The notes under the pieces: generated by a model
Told to the model about the DNA's origin: nothing
Database searches by the model: none
What the model saw: only the letters and a program-made list of their open reading frames with translations
Made by a program: the position numbers and the translations under genes
Shown: positions 10,414 through 21,100 of the stretch, piece by piece
Position numbering within the stretch: the stretch's first letter is position 1
Layout: every line of letters starts with the position of its first letter
Origin: Candidatus Nitrotoga sp. AM1P
GTDB taxonomy: Bacteria; Pseudomonadota; Gammaproteobacteria; Burkholderiales; Gallionellaceae
Reading direction: 5' to 3'
DNA length: 64,000 bases
Assembly: GCF_013168275.1 (NCBI RefSeq)
Contig: NZ_AP019547.1
Coordinates: forward strand, 2,790,001-2,854,000

Positions 10414-10541
10414 AAAAAATAAGCAGTTTGCTTATTCTCTTTTTTTGGCGTCGCTTTACTATCAGACCGTGAGATTCTTCTGTGGCCGATGGGGAGCCTT
10501 ATCCAGGAAAAGGTGACAAGTAATATAGCAAGGAGTTAATT

Positions 10542-13500
10542 ATGAGTGCTGACAACAACGACAAAACCAGCGGTTTATTTGCCAACCCATTGCCCATTGT
10601 GATGTTGGCGTTATTGGCGGCAGGCGTGGTGGTCAAGAACGTGCCGCTGGAAAGCGCGCGTCCGATCGATCCAGAGCGCGTGAAATTTGTGCCGGCCACC
10701 CAACAAGATGTTGAAGCACGATTATGGCAGGATCCGCTCGCAGCGGTAGAGAAGTACATAGAGAAGGAAAACAAGGAGAATGGTAAGGAGAACGAGAGGA
10801 AGCATGACGTTAAAAGGGTGAAGGCGCTCATTACAGAGTTACTTAAACAGAACAGCGTGACGGTCGTTGCTGTGAGTGTTTTTGGTAGTTCGTCCGATGC
10901 AGATGCCGAATGGCGGCGCCGCATGCGTTCCGCGGTGGTCTCGGCGCTAGGTTTTCATCACTATCATCCCTCGAACAACAATGCGATAGGCTACTTCGAC
11001 CACCAGCCTGAGCCCGGGAACGGCGACAAGTTTGCTGTGCCATACGAATGGTACGAGCGGGGAAAGCCTCTGTCTTCTTATGAGCGGGGGAAGCCCCCGT
11101 TTTATAACAAGTTAGAAAAGCCGCCTAATGTGCTTGTGCTCTGGCTGAACGAAGAAAAGCTCGACACTGTTTCGGCCATTACTCCGGCCATTCCACCGTT
11201 AGACGTGGTCACCTGGTCCGAAGATGGCAAGGCGATAATTACTCCGACCGCTACTCCGACCGTTACTCTGTCAGATCAGCTGAAATACTTGTTTAACACT
11301 TTGGTGGATAAGAGCACGTTGCAGTTCGACACCAGTAAAAGCCTCAATGTCAGGCTGATTGGGCCGGCGGGGTCGGAGGCGCTGATGAAGCTTGTTTCCA
11401 ATAAGGATAAACAGAAATCAAATTCTAAGGCGCTGTATCCTGGCATTACGCTCCAGGTGTTCTCGCCCAGCGCGACTATCTCCAATTGCGAACTGTCACG
11501 CGACTTAGGGGATGAGATACCAGCTAAGAAGCTGGATGAATGCATCAAGATAGAAGGCTTTTCCAAATGGAACGATTCGGAAACAACCCCGATCGTTCGC
11601 ACGATCGGCACCGACGACATGCTCTCGGTCGCGTTGCTGTGGGAGTTGTGGCAGCGCGGCGTCAATCGCGAATCGTGGAGGCAGCCGGATAACAAGCCTG
11701 ATTGCAAGGATGGCTTGGTGTTAATCAGCGAGTGGGACTCACAGTATGCCCGCTCGCTATCCCAGAGCCTTAACGAGGGCTTTTCGTCGCTCTGCGGAAC
11801 CAATACTGACCCGCTGATGAGGGTACGCACATTTAACTACTTGCGCGGGCTGGACGGCGTGCTGCCTGATATTAAAAAGTCGGACACCAATGTACCGTAC
11901 AAGGACGATGGAGAAAAATCAAAAAATCTGCGCGCGCAACTCTTGGATGTGCCGTTAGAACACGCCGAAGGACGTAGCCAGTATGACCATCTGCGGCGAC
12001 TTGTTGGCGAGATTGAACGGCTCAGTAACGACAAGCAATTTGCAGAGAATGGCATAAAAGCGATCGGTATCATCGGTGCCGACGTATACGACAAACTTTT
12101 GATCCTCCAGGCGCTTCGAAGTCGTTTCAAGGACAAGATATTTTTTACCACTGACCTCGATGCCCGCTACCTGCACGCTGATCAGAAGGATTGGGCGCGC
12201 AATCTGGTGGTCGCGTCCAGCTTTGGCTTGTCGTTACGTCCAGAGCTACAGCAGCGAGCCTCGCCGTTCCGGGATAGCTATCAGACCGCGACTTACCTCG
12301 CTACATTGATGGCACTCGAGAAGAAAAATACGATGTTCGAATGGAACGACAAGATGGCGCAGTGGTTGCATCCGCAGCTCTTCGAGATTGGTCGGACCGA
12401 GGCGGTGCGTCTCGCGTCGCCGACTGTTGAGTATCTCAAAGACTGGTACACATCCAAGGATAAAGACTCTAACTCCAAGGGCATCCCTGTTCAAAATAAA
12501 TACCAGCCTTGCGCCCCCAATCACTGGCCAGAGTGCGCGGACATCGAGCCGTACAGGCCTCTGCTCATGCCATCATTCCAGTATATGGGTGAGGTTTTCG
12601 TAATGATCGCCCTTGGATTCGTGTTGGCCGCCATGGCAAGCTGTCGTATTCGTGGGAAGTGGTCCATCATAAAAAATGCGCTAACGCTCCCTATGAAATT
12701 GAAAACTGTAAAACTCTTGTTGGCGGGCGTGAGTGTGTTGGTTTTAGGGGTGCTTATCTCTCTGTGTACCAAAAGATTAATGGATGCTTCGTATGAACAA
12801 GGGGTCGGTGAGCCGTTCGTGTGGTTTGAGGGAATCAGCGTGTGGCCGAGTCTGATGTTAGACTTCATCGGCCTCGTGCTCACGCTGGTGTTTGCGTTCG
12901 CGCTTTGGTGCTTAATCCGGGGGAAGGCGCGTCTCATCTCCAAGAACTTTAATTTCGCCCTGCCGCAGACTTGGAGGCTGGCGCGCAGCAGATGGTCCGC
13001 AATGTGTGCTGGCCCGTATGTCGAGCTGGCATTATTCAATAGGGAGGGCACGACTGACCCGAAACCAATTGGTCCGGGGGTTGAGGTATCTACCTTGTGG
13101 CAAAACTACCTGCGTGCTACCAGCATGCGCGAGATGATGGGCTGGATCGTGTCTTCCACGGTAATGGTAGGCGTACTCTTTTTTGTGGCGTACCGAGTCT
13201 TCGAAATGCCATCTTTTCCCCATCGCGGTCAGCTTGTGCAAAACCTGAACTACTTTGTTGCATCCCTCAACGCGTTGATTTTGTGGCCGGTTATCTTCTG
13301 GGTTAGTTACCAGACGCGTGCTTGCACGCAGCTCACTAGGGTTTTGAGCAATATGAATAGCGTGTGGCCTAAGCGGTTGCTCGGTCGCCAAGAGACCGAG
13401 ACTGGCGTGCCGCGCGCATATCTTTCGGGCTACCTTGATTTTCAGTTGATTATGCGCGCCACGCAACGCATTCACAGCCTTATCTACCTGCCGTTCGTCT

Positions 13501-13970
13501 CTATCCTTTTCATGGTAATTGCGCGGAGCGATCTTTTGGACGCGATGAATTTTCCGCTGGTGCTAGTCTTTGTCATCGGACTTGTGCTGGCCTATGCACT
13601 CGGCAGCGAGGTGCTGCTGCGTAGAGGGGCCGTCGCGGCGCGCACCAAGGTGATCTCTTACTACGAAACGCTGCTGTTGCGCATGCAGGCTGCGCCGAAA
13701 ATCCCACTTGTAGAGGTCTATACGACGTTTGATCAGGCGAGGTTGAAAGGCAGCTCACCTTTGACCGTAGCTAGCAGCAAGCCATCGGGCTTGACTGAAC
13801 CGAAAATTAGCACGGAACAGATCAAATTGCTGTTAGAGCGTATTCGCAACACTCGGGAGGGCGTGTTTGCCCCCATCACTGAGCAGCCCGCGCTACGCGC
13901 GCTGCTCTTGCCCTTCGGTGGCTTCGGCGGCGCGCAGCTTATTGAATATTTGATCAACCTTACGGTATGA
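10542..13970 (+). CDS. Large multi-pass membrane protein of unknown function
   Basis: 1142 residues with no confident family assignment. An N-terminal transmembrane segment (about 15-32) is followed by a soluble region of roughly 645 residues, then about seven hydrophobic segments (683-701, 723-742, 767-795, 866-886, 905-922, 981-997, 1003-1022) and a short soluble tail. The soluble part has two stretches resembling the type 1 periplasmic-binding fold: VTVVAVSVFGSSSDADAEW (about 106-124) and a second beginning IGIIGADVYDKLLILQALR (508-526). This suggests a ligand-sensing or receptor-like domain; that is inference. AAGGAG lies 6 bases before the ATG. A single-gene unit between acnA and the convergent flavoprotein gene. 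Confidence 0.85.
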   Translation: MSADNNDKTSGLFANPLPIVMLALLAAGVVVKNVPLESARPIDPERVKFVPATQQDVEARLWQDPLAAVEKYIEKENKENGKENERKHDVKRVKALITELLKQNSVTVVAVSVFGSSSDADAEWRRRMRSAVVSALGFHHYHPSNNNAIGYFDHQPEPGNGDKFAVPYEWYERGKPLSSYERGKPPFYNKLEKPPNVLVLWLNEEKLDTVSAITPAIPPLDVVTWSEDGKAIITPTATPTVTLSDQLKYLFNTLVDKSTLQFDTSKSLNVRLIGPAGSEALMKLVSNKDKQKSNSKALYPGITLQVFSPSATISNCELSRDLGDEIPAKKLDECIKIEGFSKWNDSETTPIVRTIGTDDMLSVALLWELWQRGVNRESWRQPDNKPDCKDGLVLISEWDSQYARSLSQSLNEGFSSLCGTNTDPLMRVRTFNYLRGLDGVLPDIKKSDTNVPYKDDGEKSKNLRAQLLDVPLEHAEGRSQYDHLRRLVGEIERLSNDKQFAENGIKAIGIIGADVYDKLLILQALRSRFKDKIFFTTDLDARYLHADQKDWARNLVVASSFGLSLRPELQQRASPFRDSYQTATYLATLMALEKKNTMFEWNDKMAQWLHPQLFEIGRTEAVRLASPTVEYLKDWYTSKDKDSNSKGIPVQNKYQPCAPNHWPECADIEPYRPLLMPSFQYMGEVFVMIALGFVLAAMASCRIRGKWSIIKNALTLPMKLKTVKLLLAGVSVLVLGVLISLCTKRLMDASYEQGVGEPFVWFEGISVWPSLMLDFIGLVLTLVFAFALWCLIRGKARLISKNFNFALPQTWRLARSRWSAMCAGPYVELALFNREGTTDPKPIGPGVEVSTLWQNYLRATSMREMMGWIVSSTVMVGVLFFVAYRVFEMPSFPHRGQLVQNLNYFVASLNALILWPVIFWVSYQTRACTQLTRVLSNMNSVWPKRLLGRQETETGVPRAYLSGYLDFQLIMRATQRIHSLIYLPFVSILFMVIARSDLLDAMNFPLVLVFVIGLVLAYALGSEVLLRRGAVAARTKVISYYETLLLRMQAAPKIPLVEVYTTFDQARLKGSSPLTVASSKPSGLTEPKISTEQIKLLLERIRNTREGVFAPITEQPALRALLLPFGGFGGAQLIEYLINLTV

Positions 13971-14011
13971 GGTCGGATTGGCCAGGGCTGGAAGATTTAG
14001 TTTAGCCATAA

Positions 14012-15259
14012 CTAAATGTTCCCGCATTCGAGGTGAGCCAGCACTCCCAAACCTGCGGCGCGTCCGCTTGCGAAACAGGCGGTGAGCAGATAGCCGCCGG
14101 TGGGCGCTTCCCAGTCCAGCATTTCGCCCGCACAGAATACGCCGGGCATGGTGCGCACCATCAAACATTCATCCAGCGCCTTGAAGGCGACGCCCCCCGC
14201 GCTGCTAATGGCTTCATTCAGCGGACGAGGTGCGATGAGTCGTAATGGCAATGATTTAATCGAAGCCGCAAGGCGCTCGGGGTTGGCGAAGTCTGATGGC
14301 GGCACCCGTTCGCGCAGCAGGCCAGTTTTCACCCCCTTGATGTTTGCCCGGCTCTGCAAATGGCTGGCCATCGAACGGGAACCGCGCGGATGCGCTATCT
14401 CGGTGATGATGCGCGGCAAGTCTTTTCCGGGCGTCAGATCAAGGTAGATGACTGCCGCGCCTGTAGCTGCAATCTCATCGCGCAGGCGTGCGGACAACGC
14501 GTAGATCAGTCCGCCTTCAATCCCGGTCGCCGTCACCATGAGGTCACCCTGTCGACGATGGATCTCTCCCGCTGTATCGATAAAGGTCACCGTCACCGTT
14601 TTTACCGGATGTCCGGCGAAGCGGGAGCTGAAGTGCTCGCTCCAGCCGACATCAAAACCACAGTTTGCGGGCCGTAATGGCATAACAGAAATGCCGCGCC
14701 GCTCGAGAAGCGGTACCCATGCGCCATCGGAACCGAGCCGCGCCCAACTGCCGCCACCCTGTGCGAGCACCACTGCATCGGCATTCGCGGTGTGCTCGCC
14801 CTGTGGGGTGACAAAACGAAGCGAACCATTTTCATTCCATCCGCACCAGCGATGGCGCATATGGAAATGCACGCCTGTCTCGCGCAAGCGGTGCAGCCAG
14901 GCGCGCAAGAGCGGCGCAGCTTTCATGTCAGTCGGAAATACGCGCCCGGATGTGCCGACGAATGTCGTTATGCCCAAGCCATGCACCCACTCTCGCAGAG
15001 CATCAGGCCCGAAGGCGTCGAGTAGCGGCTTGATCTGGTCGCGGCGTGCACCGTAGCGTGAGAGGAATGGTTCCATTGGCTCGGAATGCGTGATATTCAT
15101 CCCGCCCTTGCCAGCCATCAGAAATTTGCGCCCCACGGATGGCATGGCATCGTACAGATCAACCCGCACGCCGCCCTGAATCAATACTTCTGCAGCCATC
15201 AGTCCAGCAGGTCCGCCGCCGATGACGGCAACCGACCTGGCGCTCAGCTTATTCTTCAT
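14012..15259 (-). CDS. HI0933/BaiN-like flavoprotein (TIGR03862 type)
   Basis: A 415-residue NAD(P)/FAD-dependent oxidoreductase. An N-terminal dinucleotide motif VAVIGGGPAGLMAAE (about 9-23) is followed by KFLMAGKGGMNITHSEP, the signature of the HI0933-like flavoprotein family, and ends with the FAD-contacting segment containing PTGGYLLTACFASGRAAG. The physiological substrate is unknown. The frame is open to 15343, but the ATG at 15259 fits the domain start and overlaps the preceding tautomerase by 11 bases, implying translational coupling. Convergent with the large membrane protein, with about 40 bases between the stops. Confidence 0.85.
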   Translation of the reverse strand: MKNKLSARSVAVIGGGPAGLMAAEVLIQGGVRVDLYDAMPSVGRKFLMAGKGGMNITHSEPMEPFLSRYGARRDQIKPLLDAFGPDALREWVHGLGITTFVGTSGRVFPTDMKAAPLLRAWLHRLRETGVHFHMRHRWCGWNENGSLRFVTPQGEHTANADAVVLAQGGGSWARLGSDGAWVPLLERRGISVMPLRPANCGFDVGWSEHFSSRFAGHPVKTVTVTFIDTAGEIHRRQGDLMVTATGIEGGLIYALSARLRDEIAATGAAVIYLDLTPGKDLPRIITEIAHPRGSRSMASHLQSRANIKGVKTGLLRERVPPSDFANPERLAASIKSLPLRLIAPRPLNEAISSAGGVAFKALDECLMVRTMPGVFCAGEMLDWEAPTGGYLLTACFASGRAAGLGVLAHLECGNI

Positions 15260-15434
15260 CCAGTAATTTTCCTGCAATCGCCCAGTTTTCGTCTGGCAGT
15301 TCGTCGAAGGTAATGTAGGTGTAGGGCTTTGGTTTGTGTGCAAGGCGTTCTAGGGTGTCGGTGATCTCTGCTGCGATCTGGGCTTTCTGTTCGCGACTGA
15401 GGATACCGGCAATGCGAATGTTGACGTAGGGCAT
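15249..15434 (-). CDS. 4-oxalocrotonate tautomerase family protein
   Basis: A 61-residue tautomerase. After Met removal the N-terminus is Pro (MPYVNIRIAG), the catalytic base of this superfamily, and the length is typical (about 60-70). Likely a small cytoplasmic homohexamer or trimer; the substrate is not predictable. It overlaps the start of the downstream flavoprotein by 11 bases, so the two are expressed together. Confidence 0.88.
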   Translation of the reverse strand: MPYVNIRIAGILSREQKAQIAAEITDTLERLAHKPKPYTYITFDELPDENWAIAGKLLDEE

Positions 15435-15672
15435 AGTGTTTTCTTAATTGAATAAAAAGGATTTTATGTGAATAAAGTGGGTAATCAACTTTGAGTCACC
15501 CGCAGAAGAGGTAAATCCATTTTCCCTGCGCCAAGTAATCTGAGCGAGAGAAATAGATTAATGAATTCCCGATTTTTAAAAAAATTAAAGTTACTCTGGA
15601 TCTGACCGTTACTATAGTTTGATCGTTACTGCAAACTGCTTTGAATGTTCGAATGCTGAAGGAATGGGTGTC

Positions 15673-16194
15673 ATGTACATAGCTGTCAACAGAGGATTTA
15701 CGGTAATTGAACTACTTGTTACATTGAGTGTGGCAAGTATTCTGTTAGCTGTGGCAGCACCAAGCTATCGGACTTTTGTTCAGGATAATCAGCTTATAGC
15801 ACAGAGTAATAATTTTTTCTCGGCCATGATGCTCGCTAAAAGCGAGGCCATTAAAAGAAGTAGCCCGACTACAATTTGCCCCAGTACAAACGGTACTGCC
15901 TGCGCTGGTGGGACAGTCTGGACAAATGGCTGGCTGGTGTTTGCAGACACTGATAGTGATGGCACAGTAGATACGGGGGAAGAAATTATCCGGGTTGGTA
16001 CTGCATTACCTGGTCAAAGTACGTTGACATCTGGCAACAGTACAAGGGTGACATTCGCAGCAAGTGGTTTTACGCTAGGGTTTAATGACACCTTTTCTTT
16101 ATGTGATAGCCGCGGCACCGCCATGTCTAGAAGTTTAACTTTGAGTAATCAGGGTCATTTGCGTACCGTTAAAGGAGGCGGCGCATGCGCATAA
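15673..16194 (+). CDS. fimT: GspH/FimT-type minor pseudopilin
   Basis: Type IV pilus minor pilin of 173 residues. It has a short leader MYIAVNRG ending in Gly before FTVIELL, the prepilin peptidase (PilD) cleavage site with Glu at +5, then the hydrophobic helix LVTLSVASILLAVAAP. The C-terminal part is a GspH-like domain (FCPS-type region around TTICPSTNGTACAGG). Two in-frame ATGs exist upstream; 15673 is chosen because AAGGA lies 9 bases before it. First gene of the minor-pilin cluster. A TATAGT-like -10 occurs near 15612. Confidence 0.85.
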   Translation: MYIAVNRGFTVIELLVTLSVASILLAVAAPSYRTFVQDNQLIAQSNNFFSAMMLAKSEAIKRSSPTTICPSTNGTACAGGTVWTNGWLVFADTDSDGTVDTGEEIIRVGTALPGQSTLTSGNSTRVTFAASGFTLGFNDTFSLCDSRGTAMSRSLTLSNQGHLRTVKGGGACA

Positions 16195-16706
16195 ATTGCA
16201 CACTCAATTTGAAAAGGCGGATTAATAATCATAAGCAGAGTGGTTTTAGTATGCTGGAAGTGCTGGTCACGATTCTGGTAGTTTCTTTTGGTTTGTTAGG
16301 CATGGCAGCTTTGATTACAACGGGTTTGCGCAGCAACAATACCGCGCATTACCGCTCAATTGCGACTCAGCAAACGCTGGACATTGCAGATCGTATGCGG
16401 GCCAATCTGACAGGTGTCCGTGCTGGAAATTACGATGCGCTGACTGCTGTTATTCCGGTCAGTGCTGATTGTGTGGCAGCAAGCTGCACCGCGGTACAAA
16501 TGTCAATTTATGATCAGGCACAGTGGAATAGAGCCAATTCCGTCCTGTTACCGGGTGGTGTTGGAACCGTAGCCGGAAACCTTGCAGCGGGTTTTTTAAT
16601 TACTCTGATGTGGATTGAAAAAGAAATGGGGGGCGTAGCGGATCCTGCATGTCCAGTGGGTACGGCAGTTAATACGCGTTGTTTCTTGACAAGATTTTCT
16701 CCCTGA
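16185..16706 (+). CDS. pilV: Type IV pilus minor pilin PilV
   Basis: A 173-residue PilV-type pilus modification protein. The leader ends QSG before FSMLEVLVTILVVSFGLLG, the class III signal with Glu+5. It helps prime pilus assembly together with FimT, PilW, PilX and PilY1 in the inner membrane/pilus tip. GGAGG lies 6 bases before the ATG and the start overlaps the end of fimT by 10 bases. Cysteine pairs near ADCVAASC and ACPVGTAVNTRC could form disulfides. Confidence 0.9.
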   Translation: MRINCTLNLKRRINNHKQSGFSMLEVLVTILVVSFGLLGMAALITTGLRSNNTAHYRSIATQQTLDIADRMRANLTGVRAGNYDALTAVIPVSADCVAASCTAVQMSIYDQAQWNRANSVLLPGGVGTVAGNLAAGFLITLMWIEKEMGGVADPACPVGTAVNTRCFLTRFSP

Positions 16707-17596
16707 TGTTGATCTCACCAATTAATCGTGCTGGGTCAGCACTTGATCCAGGAAACGACCTGCGAAAACGCCAGAATCTGTCTTCACTCAGTCAGCTTCT
16801 GCGAGCAACCGCAATTCTTCAAGTCCGCCAGGTGCCTAGTTTACAGCGAGGTTTAACCTTGGTGGAGCTAATGATCGCAATGATCATTGGCCTGGTATTG
16901 CTACTGGTTATTGGTACAGTTTTTAGCAGCAGTCGCCAGGTTTTTCGTGTACAGGAGGATAACGCCCGTATTCAGGAGAGCGGTCGTTTCGCGCTGGAAA
17001 TTCTCGGGCGTAGCATCAAGCAGGCGGGTAATGCAGAAATACCATTCACGGGTCTTAAGGTTGGATTTTCAGGGTTGGCTATCACAGGTATTAATGGCGC
17101 AGGTACGGCGGCCGATACATTAACTGTGCAGTACGATGGTGCGGTTGGGGATCGAGATTGTCAATTCGGCACAGCAGTTACAGCAGCCGATTACTTAGCT
17201 GGCAATAATATCATTCAGAGCCACTTTAATCTGGATGCAGCGAATGCGCAATTACAATGTGCTGGAGCTATCGGTGCTGCGCCGGTTACACCCGGGGCTG
17301 GGGTTTCCGGTCAGCCGTTATTGGAGAATATAGAGGACTTTCAGGTTCTTTACGGCATTGATACCACTGGTGACCAGTCAGTCGATCAGTATGTTCTCCT
17401 ACCGGCTAACTGGAATCAGGTGATTACAACTCGAGTTTGTGTACTGATCCGTTCTAATCAAATAAATATTGTTCCCGCGGGTAATAATTACCTGAACTGC
17501 AACGGCGCCGCTGTCGCTGTTCCTGCTGACAGGCGGCTCAGGCGCGCTTTCACGGCCACATTTAATTTGCGCAACCGGGTAAACAACCTGCCATGA
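16706..17596 (+). CDS. pilW: Type IV pilus minor pilin PilW
   Basis: PilW-like minor pilin. The prepilin motif RG-LTLVELMIAMIIGLVLLL lies unusually far in: with the ATG at 16706 (TGATG overlap with pilV) the leader is about 50 residues, while PilW leaders are usually under 10. A GTG at 16832 would give a normal 7-residue leader (VPSLQRG) but has a poor ribosome site. The C-terminal region is variable with a Cys pair (VCVLIRSN to NYLNC). Start therefore uncertain; family assignment is firm. Confidence 0.85.
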   Translation: MLISPINRAGSALDPGNDLRKRQNLSSLSQLLRATAILQVRQVPSLQRGLTLVELMIAMIIGLVLLLVIGTVFSSSRQVFRVQEDNARIQESGRFALEILGRSIKQAGNAEIPFTGLKVGFSGLAITGINGAGTAADTLTVQYDGAVGDRDCQFGTAVTAADYLAGNNIIQSHFNLDAANAQLQCAGAIGAAPVTPGAGVSGQPLLENIEDFQVLYGIDTTGDQSVDQYVLLPANWNQVITTRVCVLIRSNQINIVPAGNNYLNCNGAAVAVPADRRLRRAFTATFNLRNRVNNLP

Positions 17597-18168
17597 ACGC
17601 AAATTTCTACATGCCACGAAATCAGCACGGTGCAGTATTCGTTACCGCGATGGTTTTATTGGTAATACTAACCTTGCTCGGCATTACCGCCATGAAGATG
17701 GCGAATCTGGAAGAACTCATGTCCGGCAATATGCGTGATCGCAATCTAGCGTTACAGGCGGCAGAAATGGGACTGCGTTATGCCGAACAGCATATCCGCG
17801 ATAATGATCCCGCAACCAATACACCTAGCTCGATAGATGGCATAACCGGTTTTGATGCGGCATGTACCGGAGGGTATTGTTACTATGGTCAAAATCAACC
17901 TGCTCCTGCCATCGAATCTGTTATAGCTAGTTGTACTCCAAATTGTCCTCTTACCTATACCCCCGGTACCGTTTTTACGGTTGATGGTATCAACTATACG
18001 GCGCCTGCTTTACCAGCAGGTGTTCCTGCACCCACCTATTTGATTGAGGGCATTAAAAAAACGCCGCCGGGAAGTAGTAACTTCAGTTATTACTACCGCG
18101 TTACTGTACGTGCGCAAGGAGCCAGACCTGGCACGATTGTTTGGTTGCAGGAAATATTCAAGCCATAG
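17593..18168 (+). CDS. pilX: Type IV pilus assembly protein PilX
   Basis: A 191-residue PilX-type minor pilin. It has the conserved N-terminus QHGAVFVTAMVLLVILTLLGITAMK followed by the PilX motif around EELMSGNMRDRNLALQAAE. The processing motif is degenerate, as is usual for PilX. The start overlaps the pilW stop (ATGA). The C-terminal domain contains two cysteine pairs (CTGGYC, CTPNC). Confidence 0.88.
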   Translation: MNANFYMPRNQHGAVFVTAMVLLVILTLLGITAMKMANLEELMSGNMRDRNLALQAAEMGLRYAEQHIRDNDPATNTPSSIDGITGFDAACTGGYCYYGQNQPAPAIESVIASCTPNCPLTYTPGTVFTVDGINYTAPALPAGVPAPTYLIEGIKKTPPGSSNFSYYYRVTVRAQGARPGTIVWLQEIFKP

Positions 18169-18198
18169 CCATCCGGTTTTAAATAGGAGATTGAAATC

Positions 18199-21100
18199 AT
18201 GAAAAAAAATTTAATATGCGCTATGGGATTAAAATGGATTTTGTGTTTACCTCTCGGGTTAGCTGGATCAGCTTATGCTCTGTTGCCACTTTCCAATAAC
18301 CCTCTTTTTCTGGGGGGCAATATTTCGCCTAATGTGATGTTTACGCTGGATGATTCCGGGTCGATGCATTTCGAAATTATGCCCGAAAGTTTGATTCTTC
18401 AACAGGTGTACTATATGTTTCCGCGTGCGGCAGGTATCTATGGTGGGTCGGACTACAATAACCGTGTCGTCGATTTCGTCTCGACCAATCGTTACACCGC
18501 CTCTTTACGCTCCAATCAGGTCAACAAAATTTATTATAATCCCACCGTAAGGTATCAGCCCTGGAGCAACGCTGACGGATCTCTGATGGCTAATGCTAAT
18601 CCAACTTGCGCCCCGCATAATCCCGTAGATACCGATAAAGGCTGCCGCAATCTTACCGTCGATAATACACAAAGTGCTAGTTGGTTGAAGAGTGACGGGA
18701 CTTTATCTTCTAATCAATCAAAAACTTTCTACCCAGCAGTATATTTCGACTATAACGGTGGTGACATCAATTCGGCTAGTAGTTATATGCAGGTTAAGAT
18801 TATATCTTCCACGTCTTCTTATGTTGGCGGGGTAGCACGCAAAGATTGTGTCGCCGCACCTGCCTGTACTTACAATGAGGAAATTCAGAACTTTGCGAAT
18901 TGGTACACCTATTATCGTTCCCGTGTATTGTTAGCACGCGCGGGTATCGGCAGGGCATTCGCTGCGCAGGGGAATACCATGCGAGTGGGCTTTGCAGCCA
19001 TTAATAAGGGGTCTGCTACTATCGATGGTGTAACTTCGGCAGGTACAGTTATAAGCGGTGTAAGACAGTTCACCGGTACAGACAGGACAAATTTTTTTAA
19101 CAATCTTTACGGGCATACTATTCCGGCTTCAGGTACACCGCTCCTAAGTGCGGTAGATGAGGTTGGCAAATACTTTAAGCGTACAGACAATAAAGGCCCT
19201 TGGGGAGAGACGCCGGGTACGGATGGGGGTACGCAGCAGGTATGCCGCCAGAATTTCAATATTTTGACGACAGATGGTTATTGGAGCGACAGTAGTTCCA
19301 TAGGGAATTCTGACAATACGGCGGGCGCCAGTATTACCAACCATTCTTCTCCGGCTACGCCACCAACGTATACCTATACTCCTGCTCTTCCTTATTCTGA
19401 TAGTTTTAGTAACACTCTGGCTGATGTGGCAATGAACTATTGGAAAAATGATTTACGCACCGATATGCCCAATAAAGTACCAACCAATTCCGCTGATCCG
19501 GCATTCTGGCAGCATATGGTGACTTTTACAGTGGGACTAGGTGTGAGTGGGAATCTTACGCACTTGCCGTCTGGCGCGGAGGCATGGCCGGATCCGACTT
19601 CAAGCGATTCGGCAAAAATAGATGATCTCTGGCATGCTGCCGTCAATAGCCGCGGTAATTTTTTTAGTGCCGCTGACCCGGCTACATTTGCCAATGCTTT
19701 GACCAATGCCTTGACAACTATTGTGGCACGCACAGGTTCTGCTTCGGCTGTGGCCGCCAATTCGAATTCGTTGATAACCAATGGCCGGATATACCAGGCC
19801 AAATTTAATAGTGGGGATTGGACTGGGCAATTATTATCAATCCCCATTAATGCGGCGGGTTTGTTAGGAGCGACAGAATGGAATGCAGGGGCCGTCTCAC
19901 TTGCATCGGACATAATTGCACCTACCACCCGTGTCATCATAACCAAGGGCAGTAGTGATGGCGTACCTTTTGAATATGCCAACCTGACTACGGCACAAAA
20001 GGCACTGCTGGATAAAAATGTTGCAAATACGGTCGATAACTGTGGCCTGGAACGGGTGGCCTATTTGCGTGGCATTGCTGTTAATGAGGGCAGCGGGACT
20101 TTTAGTTGTGCCAGTGCAAACGTCATAAATAAATTTCGTAGTCGCCCTACCAGCAAACTGGGGGATATTGTTAATTCCGGGCCTTATTATGTAGGCCGTC
20201 CCAATGCAGGACATTCCGATGTGGACCATGCGGGTTATGCTGCATTTCGAACCACCTTCAAGAATCGAACTCCGGTGGTCTATGTAGGTGCAAATGACGG
20301 CATGGTGCATGGTTTTAACGCCTGCATTCAGGGCGTAACACCAGGCTGTACGGCAGCTGATGAAGGCAAGGAACTCATTGCTTATGTACCCAGCATGGTT
20401 TACCCGAATCTGAATAGGCTGAGCGACAAGGATTACAATGCCAGCCATTACTATTTTGTGGACGGCTCTCCCATGGTAGCGGATGTTTATGTTGGTGCAA
20501 CGCCCAGTTGGAAAAGTGTCCTCGTGGGCAGTTTAAATGGGGGTGGTCAGGGTTATTATGCCTTGGATATAACAGACCCAACTGGTTTTACCACAGCAAA
20601 TGCTGCCAATTTGTTACTTTGGGAATTTACTAATGTCGATGATGTGGACATGGGTTACAGCTACAATCTTCCACCGATTAATCCGTTTACCAGCCAATCC
20701 AGCCAGATTGTAAAGATGGAAAACAATCAATGGGCTGTGGTGATTGGTAATGGTTATAACAGCGCGAGCGGTAAAGCAGCACTTTATGTTTTGTTTATTA
20801 CAGGCGGTGAAGATGGCACCTGGACAATCGGTACTGATTATATCAAGCTGGTTGCTGATGCGGGTACAGGCAATGGCCTTTCCACGCCGATGCCATTTGA
20901 TAGTGATGGAAATGGTTTGATTGACGTGATTTACGCAGGTGACATCAAGGGTAATCTGTGGAAATTTAATGTTGCTTCTGCTACCCCTTCCAGCTGGAGT
21001 ATGGCTTTAAGTGGCGCGCCACTTTTTGTATCAGGCACCAGTAAACCGATCATCTCTCCGCCGGTCGTGAGTTTTCACCCAAAAGGGGGGCTATTGGTTA

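Noticed and set aside
10499..10924. 141-codon minus-strand frame near the large membrane protein start
   Set aside because: Antisense to the real gene; hydrophobic only because of the complement of its N-terminal codons.
13995..14017. Hairpin ATTTAGTT/AACTAAAT between convergent genes as a terminator
   Set aside because: The stem is only AT pairs plus two GC pairs and no T-run follows in either direction.
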